Positions 9,312-19,759 of a stretch of DNA of 64,000 nucleotides are shown here, in pieces. The stretch is taken from the NCBI GenBank assembly GCA_964036045.1, contig OZ038383.1:64051725-64115724 (forward strand), in the 5' to 3' direction. The notes under the pieces were generated by a model. It worked only from the letters and a program-made list of their open reading frames with translations, did no database searches and was not told the origin of the DNA. Made by a program: the position numbers and the translations under genes. Every line of letters begins with the position of its first letter. Positions within the stretch are counted from its first letter, which is position 1. The DNA comes from Eutreptiella sp. 'Long Island Sound 2002'. Its lineage: Eukaryota > Euglenozoa > Euglenophyceae > Eutreptiales > Eutreptiaceae.

Positions 9312-9439
9312 CTAAACACAAGACATGGGGGGTGGTTAATTTCGTTCTAGTCTGGTCCAATCTAGCGTCTAGCGAGCGGTGTTTGAGGCCGACTAGATCA
9401 AAACTAGAACGAGTGAAAGGCACTAGGTGAGAGGACTAC
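9312..9439 (-). other. inferred intron 1 of TIR-element gene, 128 bp
   Basis: Donor GAG|GTAGTC, acceptor GTGTTTAG|GTG, phase 0. It contains ACTCGTTCTAGTTTTGATC near the 5' side and GACTAGAACGAAATT near the 3' side, an inverted pair made of the terminal-repeat motif. The equivalent introns at 47537-47664 and 35774-35901 are exactly 128 bp as well. Without removal the frame would run to a TAG inside the intron. Confidence 0.7.
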
Positions 9440-10207
9440 CTCCCAATTGCTCTTCCACAACGTCCCAAGGGTCTCCATGGCCTTGTCATCGCAATTGGCC
9501 ATGCTCAACACCCAAAGGCCCGCTGGGGAGCGGGCCAAGCGCTCGAAGTTGGCCAAGGAGATGGTGAGTTGGGTCCAATTGCCCCCGGCCACGGGGTAGG
9601 CATCTCCCCGGACGATGAACGTCAATGGGAAGGTGCGGTTGATTGACCGCACCAAGCCCGGCCGGGAGAGGATGTATGTGACCCGTGAGGCGAAGGGCCA
9701 TGAGATCCCGGTGGCCTTGGGCAACACCGTGGCAATGGGGTCATCCAATTGCACTAGGGCGACCAACTCCTTCCAACGGGCTTGGAAAGCCCGCTCGGTA
9801 CAAATTGGCCGGGAGTAGGGGCCACTAGGGACGGTGCGGTGATACTCCAACTTACGGAGCGTGTAGAGCTCCGAGAGGGTCCTCCACGACGACTTGGGGG
9901 CCCTCATGTTGAGCACTAGTTCACAGATGGCGGTGGGGGGAAGTAGGGAGGCGGCGTATGCCTCAACGGCGGCCTTGCACTCCTCACCCGTGGTTTGGGT
10001 AGAAGTGGCGGAGTTCACATGTTGGACGGCGTTGTTGAATTGCCGCCGTGCTAGGGGGCATGATAGTGCCCACGTGGCCAAGTAATGGCCCACCCGCTCA
10101 TCACTGAGGTTTGAGGCCCCACTCAACTCCCGTAGTGCCTTGGGCAAGAGGGAAGTATCCTTCCCGGGTGAGGAGGGAGCAAGGAGGGTAGTGGCGCGGC
10201 GTTTCAT
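9440..10207 (-). CDS. TIR-element gene, inferred exon 1 (transposase-like core, first half)
   Basis: 256 codons from the ATG at 10207 (MKRRATTLL) to a GAG|GTAGTC donor. The frame is open further upstream, but without a better ATG. Visible segments are ERVGHYLATWALSCPLARRQ, CKAAVEAYAASLLPP, a WRTLSELYTLRKLEYHRTV stretch, and the strand-like FPLTFIVRGDAYPVAGGNW (D202). The segment LWVLSMANCDDKAMETLG follows. A strand with Asp, then a second strand, then an Ala-Asn/Asp turn recalls the first half of DDE catalytic cores. The copies at 47665-48441 and 35006-35773 have a one-base frame change near the start and a Trp-to-TAG change, so copy 1 has the best-preserved exon 1. Confidence 0.6.
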
Positions 10208-10337
10208 TGCAAAGAAATGTGCAATCTCTGCGGGAACGAAGGAAGCATGGAACAATGCACTACGGACAATGGCAAGCAAGCATGAGCGCACGCACGCACG
10301 GAACAATGAAGAAATTGGGATATGTTGGTAGACATTA

Positions 10338-10432
10338 TATCGTTCTAGTATTGATCTAATCTAGGCTAGAACGTTCTAGCTAGAGCGTTCTAGGCTAGAA
10401 CGCGATTGGGTTCTCTAGCGTGTACCAAGGGG
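10338..10432 (-). repeat. right terminal inverted repeat, copy 1
   Basis: Read on the minus strand it begins CCCCTTGGTACACGCTAGA and then ACCCAATC, CGTTCTAGCCTAGAACG, CTCTAGCTAGAACG and TTCTAGCCTAGAT, ending near an ATCAATACTAGAACG block. It is longer and more CTAG-rich than the left repeat. The same sequence ends the copies at 48647 and 34792. Confidence 0.85.
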
Positions 10433-13400
10433 TAGCACATTGGAAATCAGTATGAAAGAAACCACCCTTGCTTTGCAGATGTGCTTCAACGGTTAGGACG
10501 GTCGTCCTGAAACATGCCTCAAAAACAGCTCGTTTTCACCTCACAATGGACCACCGCGTGGCACTACGGCATGGCACATGCCTTATTGAACACACACTTG
10601 CCTGCATTTGATAGCCCAATGCCTATGGGAGAACAACGTCCCTCAACCGGGACGCCAACTTGACACACCGGCGATCATTGTGAACTTTCACGATGATCCT
10701 ATTGGAAACAGCCCATTTTTGGACACTTAATCGGCCGTAGAACGTGCTACCAGGCCCGAAACGGCACGAAACCTGTTTGTCGTGGTGCGTCGTTGCTCCC
10801 CGGTCGTTTTGAGCTACTTGGATGCGGGGTTTGGGCCACGGTGTCGCCGCAAGGACTTTTGGATCGCTGGTCGATGGTGTTTGCTGCTGCTTGTCGCTGC
10901 TCCTGCTAAAAGGTGTTGCTCATCCTTGGACCCTAAGAAGGGACGTAAAACCTCGATAGGGTAAACCCAGCTCGGCATTCAAGACTCAAACTAGGATCGA
11001 GCTGGGTCCTAGTCTTGCGTAACACATTGAGAGGTTTTGACGCACGATGCCCTCGCAAGGGCGTTTTGACCGCCCGTTGCTTGCTTACGGCTTGATGTTG
11101 CTTGCTGCTGAAATGTGTTGCTCATCCTTGGACCCTAAAACGCGGTGCAAAACCTCCACAGGGTGAACCCAGCTCGGTAATGAAGACTCAAACTAGGACC
11201 GAGCCGGGTCCTAGTCTTGCTTAACGCATTGGAAATCACCATGGAACCAAGACCACTTGCTTTGGAGATGCGCCTCCACGGTCAGGAGGATCGTCCTAAA
11301 ACAGCCCAAAAATGGCTGGTTTGCACCTCAAAATGGACCACAGTGTGGCACCACGGCACGGTACATGCCTTAGTAAACACCCATTTGCCATCATTTGATA
11401 GCCCACACGCCATGAAAGAACAACGGCCCTCATTGGAAACACATACTCGCCACACCGGTGATCGTCGTGAACTTTCGGGACGAATATCTCGAAAAGAGAA
11501 ACGGGCTTTTTTGGACACTAAATCAGCCATAGAACGGGCTAGACGGCTCAGGGTGCAATGACAATTGTTTGTGGTGATGCGTGTTTTCTCCCCGGTCGTT
11601 TTTTTTTTACTCGGATGCCGGTTTGGAGCCATGGTGCCCCACAAAGACTTTAGGATAGCCTGTTCCTTGCTATTGCCTACTTGCTTGTTGTTTGTTGCTT
11701 GCTGCTGCTAAAATGTGTCGCTCCTTCTGGCACCCTACAAAGGGGTGCAAAACCTCAACAGCGTAAACCCAGCTCGGTAGTCAAAAGTCAAAGTAGGATC
11801 GAGCTGGGTTCTAGTCTTGGGCAACGCATTGCAAATCACCGTGGAACAAAGACCGCTTGCTTTGTAGATGTGCTTCCACGGCCAGGACGATTGTTCTGAA
11901 ACACGGCTCAAACACGGCTGATTTCCACGTCAACATGGACCATCGTATGGCACCACCGCATGGTACATGCTTTATTGAACACCCATTTGCCTTCATTCAA
12001 TAGCCCAATTGCTGTTTAAGAACAACCGCCATCATTTAAAAACACCGACTCGGCACAGGCGCGATCGTCGTAAATTTTCAAGGCGATCGTCCTCAAAACA
12101 CCCCCAAACGCCCATTTTTCGACGCTAAATCGGCCGTAGAACGGGCTAGAAGGCTCGAAACGGCACCAAACCAGTTTGTGGTGATGCTTGTTTGCTCCGC
12201 AGTGACTTTGACGTACTTGGATGGCGGTTTTGAGAGAGGACTTTCAAATGCCTGTTGATGTTGCTATTACTTGCTTGCTGCTTGTGTTGCTCATTCGTGC
12301 ACCCTAAGAAGGGGTGTAAAACCTCCACAGGGTAAAGCCAGCTCGGTAATGTAGAATTCGACTAGGACCGAGCTACGTAGCAGATGTAATTGCTGCATTT
12401 GAGACACTAGCATAGCAACACTGGTGATCATGGTGAGTTTTTGGCACGATCTTCCTAAAAAGTGCCCCCAAAAGGCCCCCAAAATGGCATTTTTACCACT
12501 AAATCGGCCATAGAACAAACTAGGTGGCTGTAAATGGCACAAAACTTGTTTATGGTTATTAGCATTTACTCCCCGGTCATTTTGAGCTACTTGGAGGCCA
12601 ACTTTGAGTTACACTGACAATTGTCCTGAACGTTCAGGACAATTGTCCTGAAAATTGCCTCAAAACAGGCTAAAACGGCCTTTTTCGACCAGTGAATTGG
12701 ACATAGAACGGGCTAGACAGCTCAAAGCAGCAGAAAACTTGTGTCTCTAGATGCGCATTTGCTCTGCGGTCATTTTGAGCCACTGGCATGCCGGTTTTGA
12801 GACACAGTGTCCACAAAAAAACTTTTTACTCGCATGCCTGCTGCAGCAACTTGCTTGCTGCTTGCGGCTACAATGTGTTGCTCATCCTCACACCCTAAGA
12901 AGGGTTATAAAACCTCGACAAGTAAACAGAGGTCGTTAATCAAGACTCAAACTAGCGACGGGCTGGGTCCTGTTTTTGCTTATCGTCGTTTTGAGCTACT
13001 AGCATGCCGGTTTTGGGACACCATGTCCAGGAGAAGACGTTTTCACCGCCTGCTGGTTGCTGTTGCTGCTGCTTGCTGCTTGCTGGTTGCTGTTGCTGTT
13101 GCAAAATGCGTTGCACACCCTCAAACCCTAAGTAGGGTTGTGAACCCTCGACGGGGTAAACCCCAGCTCGTTAATCAAGGCTCACGACTAGGACCGAGCT
13201 GGGTCCTAGTCTTGCTTAACGCATTGGAATTCACCGTGGAGCAAAGCCCGCTTGCTTTGTAGATGATCTTGCAGAGTCGGTACGACCGTCCTGAAAAATG
13301 TCTCAAAAGCGGCTTGTTTGCACCTCCAAATCGCCCACCCCTTGGCACCACGGCATGGCACACGCCTTATCGCACTGAAAGCAGCCCAAAGACGGCCGTT

Positions 13401-15301
13401 TTTGGATACTAAATCGGCCAAAGAACGGGCTAGACGGCTCACAATGCAATAAAACCTATTTGTGGTGATGCGAATTTCCTCCCCGGTCGCTTTGAGCGAC
13501 TTGGATGCCGGTTTTGAGCCACGGTGTTGTCGCAAGGACTCTTTAGTCGCTTGTTGCTTGCTATTTGCTACTGTTGTTGCTGCTAAAATTTGTTGCTCAT
13601 CCTTGGACCGTAAAAAGTGGTGTAAAACCTCGACAGGGTAGACACAGCTGGGTAATCAATACTCAAACTACGACGGAAGTGGGTCCTAGTCTTGCGTACC
13701 GCATTGGAAATCGCCGTGGAAGAAAAACTGCTTCCTCTGGAGACTGCCTCGACGGTCAGGACGGTCATCCTCAAAAATGGCTCAAAAATGGCTCATTTTA
13801 CCCAAGAAAAGGCCCACCGTGTGGCAGCAGGGCATGGCACACGCCTTATTGATCACCCATTTGCATTCCTTTGATGGCCCAATCGCTATGGTAGAACAAC
13901 GGCCCTCATTCCAAACACCTACCCGGCAAACTGGCCATCGACCTGGACTTTCAGGACGATCGTCCTAAAAAAGCCCCAAAACGGCCAATTTTGGACACTA
14001 AATCGGCCATAGAACGGGCTAGACGGCTCGAAACGGCACCGACCCTATTTCTAGTGATGCGGGTTTGCTCCCCGGTCGTTTTGAGCAAATTGGATGCCAA
14101 TTTTGAGCCACGATGTTGTTTCAAGGACTTTTGGACCGCCTGTTGCTTCTTGCTGCGTGCTCTTGAACACCAACTCAAAAACGCCCATTTCCCCCCCCCC
14201 CAAGTGGACCACTTGAAGAAACCGCGGTGTCGAGAACGTCTTCTTCATTACTGATTTGCACTCATCTGATTGTCTAATCGTTGTGGAAGAACAACGCCGT
14301 TGACTGGAATAGCCTACTTGACAAACCAACGATCTTCCTAAATGTTAAGTATGATCGTCTTGAAAACGGCTTAAAAACGGCTATTTTTGGACACTAAAGT
14401 GGCTGTAGAACGGGCTAGACAACTGGAAACGGCACGGAACCTATTTGTGGTGATGCGGGCTTGGTCCCCGGTCGTTTTTAGCTACTTCGATGCCAGCTTT
14501 CAGCCACGGCTAAAAGTATAAGTCTCGGTAATGACAGTAGTGATGTCCTCTTCGTTTTCCCCAGGGAAGGCACTTGTAGTTTTCACTTGGTATCAAAAGA
14601 AAACGTTGCAATTTTCCAAGTGTTTTGTCCGGGACCCAATGGCAAAGTGCACGAAGCTCCCGAACCCCAAGGTCACGAAGGCGCAAAGGTAGAATGAGTT
14701 GAAGGGATTCCGAGTGTCCACTCAATAAAGAGTACACGTTACAACCCTGGAAGGGTCCTTATTAACCTAAGCAGCCAAAGAAGACAGCATGTGCAAGGAC
14801 TTTTTAATCGCCTGTTGCTTGCTGCTTGCTGCTTGCTGCTGGTGCTGTTGTTTGCTAACTTGTTTCGCACATCTCTGGACCCTAAGAAGGGGTGTAAATC
14901 CTCGACAGGGGAAGCCCAGCTCGGTAATCAAGACTAACAACTAGGACCCACCTGGGTCCTGGTCTTGGTTAACGCATTGGACATCACAGTGGAGCAAAGC
15001 CCGCTTCCTTTACGAATGTTCCTCCACGGTCAGGACGATCGTTCTCAAACATGGCTCAAAAACGGCTTGTTTTCACCTCGACATTGCCCACCCCATGGCA
15101 CCACGGCATGGCACACGCCTTATTCCCCACTCATTTGCATTCCTTTTATAGCCCAAGCGCTATGGAAGAACAACGGGCCTCATTGCAAACACGTACGCGG
15201 TAGACCAACGATCGTCCTAAGTTTTCACGAGGATTGTCCTGAAAACAGCCCCAAAATGGCCATCCTAAAAACAAGCCCCAAAAAGGCCATTTTTGGACAC
15301 T
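10433..15301 (+). repeat. ~600-bp satellite array, forward, diverged
   Basis: About eight complete or deleted units carry the landmark set described at 4250. The dyad with CCTAGTCTTG...GCATTGG recurs near 11005, 11205, 11810, 13195, 13680 and 14955. Units vary by internal deletion and by the length of the GCT/TTGCTGC tract. Short open frames appear on both strands of most units and are not called as genes. At 14170-14420 a unit is replaced by a sub-variant also seen at 42.6-42.96 kb. Confidence 0.85.
14510..14737 (-). pseudogene. gene-like fragment inside the satellite, unknown family
   Basis: About 250 bases unrelated to the satellite interrupt a unit between AGCCACGG and GCAAGGACTTTT. On the minus strand it is open for 75 codons ending in TAG, with a leucine-rich segment (LQLILPLRLRDLGVRELRAL) followed by CHWVPDKTLGKLQRFL. 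This looks like one exon of a protein-coding gene caught in the array. The family is not recognised; the leucine spacing could suggest ankyrin- or LRR-like helices, but it is too short to judge. Confidence 0.35.
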
Positions 15302-16125
15302 AAATCGGCCCCATAATGAACACATTTTAGCAGCAGCAGCAGCAAGCAGCAGCAACACCAACATCATCAAGCAAGCAACATGCGGTTAAAAAGTCCTTGG
15401 GACGGCACTCTGGCTCAAAACCAGCATCCAAGTAGCTCAAAACGACCAGGGAGCAAACGTGCATCACCACAAAAAGGTTTCATGCCGTTTTGAGCCGTCT
15501 AGCCTGTTCTCTGGCCAATTTAGTGTCCAAAAAAGGCCCTTTTCGGGCTGTTTTCAGGACGCTCGTCATGAAAATTTAAGATGATCACCGGTGTGCCGAG
15601 TCGGTGTTTTCAATGAGGGCCGTTGTTCCTTCATAGCGATTGGCCTATTAATGATGGCTAATGGGTGTTCAATAAGGCAGCCGCCCTGCCGTGGTGCCAC
15701 ACGGTGGTCCATTTTGAAGTGAAAACGAGCCGTTTTTGAGGCGCGTTTCAGGATGATTGTCGTGACCGTGCAAGCACATCTGCAAAGCAAGCGGTCTTTC
15801 TTCCATGGTAATTTACGATGTGTTACGCAAGACTAGGACCCAGCCCGGTCCTAGGTCTGCGTCTTGATTACCGAGCTGGGTTTACCCTTTCGAGGTTTTA
15901 CACCCCTTCTTAGGGTCGAAGGGTCGCAACACGTTTTAGCAAGCAGCAACAGCAATAGCAGCGGCAGCAGCAAGCAGCAAGCAGGCGGTCCAACAGTCCT
16001 TGCGACGACAGCGTGGCTCAAAACCGGCTACCAAGTAGCTCAAAACGACCGGGGAGCAAAGGCGCATCTCAAAAAACAAGTTTCGTGCCGTTTCAAGCCG
16101 TCTAGCCGTGCCCATGGCTACAGCC
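15302..16125 (-). repeat. satellite block in inverted orientation
   Basis: At about 15302 the array switches abruptly: after TTTGGACACTAAATCGGCC the sequence becomes the reverse complement of a unit (AACACATTTTAGCAGCAGC). Inverted units run to about 16125, where GAAGGAAGGGTGTAAAACC restores forward orientation. Confidence 0.8.
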
Positions 16126-16740
16126 GAAGGAAGGGTGTAAAACCTCGACAGGGAAAACCCACCTCGGTAATCAAGACTCACGACTAGGACCAGGCTGGGT
16201 CCTAGTCTTGGTTAACGCATTGAAATGACCGTGGAACAAAGACGGCTTGCTTTGTAGATGTTCCTCCGTGGTCAGGACGATCGTCCTGAAACATGGCTCA
16301 AAAACGGCTTATTTTCACCCTGTAATTGCCCACCCCGTGGCGCCACGGCATGACACACGCCTTATTCACCACCCATTTGCATTCCTTTGATGTCCCAATC
16401 GCTATGGAAGAACAACGGCCCTCATCGGACACACCTATGTGGCACGGCAACGACCGTCCTGAGGTTTATGTACCATCGTCCTTAAAACAGCCCAAAAACG
16501 GCCATTTTTGGACACTAAATCGGCCATAGAACGGGCTAGACGGCTCCAAACGGCACGAAACCTGTTTGTGGTAATGTGCGCTGGCTCCCCGGTTGTCTTG
16601 AGCTACTTGATTGCCGGTTTTGACCCACGGTGTGGTCGCAAGGACTTTTGGACTGCTTGTTGCTGCTGATGCTGCTGCTGCTAGTGGCGGCTTGCTGCTT
16701 GCTAAAATGTGTTGCTCACCCTTCGACCCTAAAAAGTGGT
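16126..16740 (+). repeat. single forward satellite unit between inverted blocks
   Basis: One unit in forward orientation runs from GTGTAAAACCTCGACAGGG through the dyad near 16190 to the GCTGCTGCTGCTAG tract and CTAAAAAGTGG, flanked on both sides by reversed units. Confidence 0.8.
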
Positions 16741-18520
16741 TACCGAGCTGGGTTTACCCTGTCGAGGTTTGACACCACCTTTTAAGGTCCAAGGCTAAGC
16801 CACACGTTTTAGCAGCAATAGCAGCAGCAAGCAGCAGCAGCAGCAACAGCAGCAAGCAGCAGGCGGTCCAAAAGTCCTTGTGACCACACATTGGCTCAAA
16901 ACTGGCATCCAAGTAGCTCAAAACGACCGGGGAGCAAACGCGCATCATCATAACCAAGTTTCCTCGCATTTCCAGCCGTCTAGCCCACGCTACGGCATAT
17001 TTCGTGTCCAAAAATGGCCATTTTTGGGCTGTTTCCAGGATGATCGGCCTGATAGTTCAGGACGATCGCCGGTGTGACAAGTGGGCGTTTGCAATGAGGG
17101 CCGTTGTTTTTCTATGGCAATTGAGCTATCAAATGATGGCTAATGGGTGTTCAATAAGGCATGTACCATGCCGTGGTGGCACAAGGTGCTCCATTTTGAG
17201 GTGAAAATGAGCCGTTTTTGAGCCGTGTTTCACAACGATCGTCCTAACCGTGCAGGCACATCTCTAAGGCAAGCGGTCTTTCTTCAACGGTGATTTCCAA
17301 TGTGTTACTCAAGACTAGGACCCAACTCGGTCCTAGTTCGAGTCTTAGTTCCCGAGCTGGGTTTACCCTGTCGAGGTTTTACACCACCTTTTAGCGTCCA
17401 AGGGTGAGCAACACGTTTTAGAAGCAGCAGCAACGGAAGCAAGCTAGCAGCAAGCAGGCGGTCCAAAACTCCTTGCGACCACACCGTGGCTCCTAACCGG
17501 CATCCAAGTAGCTCAAAACCATCGGGGAGCAAAGACGCATCACCACAAACAGGCTTCGTGCCGGTTTGAGCCGTTTAGCCCGTGCTAAGGCCGATTTAGT
17601 GTCCAAAAATGGTCATTTTGGGGCTCTTTTCAGGACGATCGTCCTAAAAACTCAGGACGATCGCCGGTGCGTCAAGTGGGCGTTTGCAATGAGGGCACTG
17701 TTCTTCCATGGCAATTGGGCTCTCAAATGATGGGAAATGGGTGTGCAATACGGCATGTACCATGCCGTGGTGCCACGCGGTGGTCCATTTTGAGGTGAAA
17801 ATGAGCCGTTTTTGAGCCGTGTGTCACAACGATCGTCCTGACCGTGGAGGCACATCTCTAAAGCAAGCGGTCTTTCTTCAACGGTGATTTCCAATGCGTT
17901 ACGCAAGACTAGGACCCACCTCGGTCCTAGTTCGAGTCTTGATTACCGAGCTAGGTTTACCCTGTCGCAGTTTTACACCTCCTTTTAGGGTCCAAGGATG
18001 AGCAACACATTTTAGCAGCAGCAAGCAAGCAAGCAGCAGGCGGTCCAAAAGTCCTTGCGACCATATTGTAGCTCAAAACCGGCATCCAATTTGCTCAAAA
18101 CGACCGGGGAGCAAATGCGCGTAACCACAAATAGATTGTGTCGTTTCGAGCCCTCTAGCCCGTTCTATGGCCGATTTAGTGTCCAAAAATGGCCGTTTTT
18201 GAGCTGGTTTCAAGAATTGTCCTGAAAACTCAAGACGATCGCCAGTGTGTCAAGGGGGCGTTTGCAATGAGCGCCCTTGTGCTTCCATGGCGATTGGGCC
18301 ATCAAATGATGGCAAATGGGTGTTCAACACGGCATGTACCCTGCCTAGGTGCAACACGGTGGTCCATTTTGAGGTGAAAATGAGCCGTTTTTGAGCCATG
18401 TTTTAGGATGACCGTCTTGACCGTGGAGGGACATCTCTAATGCAAGCGGTCTTTGCTGAACGGTGATTTCCAATGTGTTACGCAAGAGTAGGACCAAGCT
18501 CGGTCATAGTTTGAGTCTTG
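16741..18520 (-). repeat. satellite block in inverted orientation, three units
   Basis: Starts at TTACCGAGCTGGGTTTACCC (reverse complement of the forward landmark) and holds three reversed units, with dyads near 17310, 17910 and 18490. It returns to forward orientation at about 18521 (TTGATGTAAAACCTC). Confidence 0.8.
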
Positions 18521-18569
18521 ATGTAAAACCTCAACAGGGTAAACTGACCTCGGTAATCAGGACTCACAA

Positions 18570-19759
18570 CTAGGACCGAGCTGGGTCCTAGTCTTGCTTA
18601 ACGCATTGGACATCACCCTGGAGCAAAGCCCGCTTGCTTTGCAGATGTTCCTCCACCGTTAGGACGAAAAACGGCTTCTTTTCACGTCAAAATCACCCAC
18701 CCCATGGCACCACAGCATGGCACACGCCTTATTCCCCTACCATTTCCATTCCTTTGATGGCCCAATCGCTATGGAAGTGCAACGGCCCTCATCGGAAACA
18801 CCTACGCGGCAGACCAACGATCGTCTTGAGTTTTAACGACGATCGTCCTGAAAACAGCCCAAAAACGGCCATTTTTGGACACTAAACCGGCCATAGAACG
18901 GGCTGGACGGCTCAAAACAGCACCATACTTATTTGTGGTGATGCGTGCCTGCTCCCTGATCATTTTGAGCTACTTGGATGCCGGTTTTGAGCCACGGTGT
19001 GCTCGCAAGGACATTTTAACCGACTGTTGCTACTCCTTGGTGCTGTTGCTCCTACTCCTACTGTTGCTTCCTAAAATGTGTTGCTCACCCTTGGACCCTA
19101 AAACGTGGTGCAAAAACCTCGACAAGGTAAGCCCAGCTCGGTAATCAAGACTCGAACTAGGACCGAGCTTGGTCCTACTCTTGTGTAACACATTCGAAAT
19201 CACCGTGGAAGAAAGACGTCCTGCTTTGGAGATGTGCTTCCACGGTCACGACAACTGTCCTGAAACACGCCTGTAAATCGCTCATTTTCACCTCAAAATG
19301 GACCACGGTTTGGGACCACGGCATGGTACATGCCTTATTGAACACCCGTTTGCATTTGTTTGATAGCCGAATCGTTCTAGAAGAAGTACGGCCCTCGTTG
19401 AAGACGCCCACTTGACACACCGGCGATCGTCCTGGACTGTCAAGACGATCGTCCTAAAAGCAGCCCCAAACGAGCCGTTTTTGGACACTAAATCGGCCAT
19501 AGAATGTGCAAGACGGCTCGAAACAGCAGGAAAGTTGTTTGGGATGTTGCGCCTTTCCTCGCCGGTCGTTTTGAGCTACTTGGATGCCGGTTTGGAGCCA
19601 CGATGTGGTCGCAAGGAGTCTTTAACCGCCTGTTGTTGCTGCTTGCTGCTTGTGTTGCCGCTGCTGCTGCTTGCTAAAACCTATTGCTCACCCTTGGGTC
19701 CTAAAAAACGGAGTAAAACCTCGACAGGGTAAACCTGGCTCGGTAATCAAGACGCACGA
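18570..19759 (+). repeat. 1190-bp satellite dimer, first copy
   Basis: Consists of two units (about 587 and 603 bp) and is followed immediately by a second apparently identical 1190-bp copy. The dyad TAGGACCGAG recurs at 18571, 19761 and 20951, exactly 1190 apart. Surrounding units are far more diverged, so the duplication is recent or an assembly product. Confidence 0.9.

Larger units (their letters stand above)
4997..10432 (-). mobile_element. complete 5.4-kb TIR DNA transposon, copy 1
   Basis: The left end begins CCCTTGGTACACGCTAGA at 4997. The right end, read on the minus strand, begins CCCCTTGGTACACGCTAGA, so the termini are inverted repeats. Beyond the first 18 bases both ends continue with ACCCAATC and blocks of CGTTCTAG/CTAGAACG. 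The element splits a satellite unit: the flanks ...CTTGGGT and TAGCACATTGG join into normal satellite sequence with at most 1-2 duplicated bases. The only long gene runs on the minus strand, with five inferred exons. The copy at 43226-48647 has the same layout over 5422 bp. Superfamily is not assigned; the first two exons show a possible D-D-E arrangement. Confidence 0.85.
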
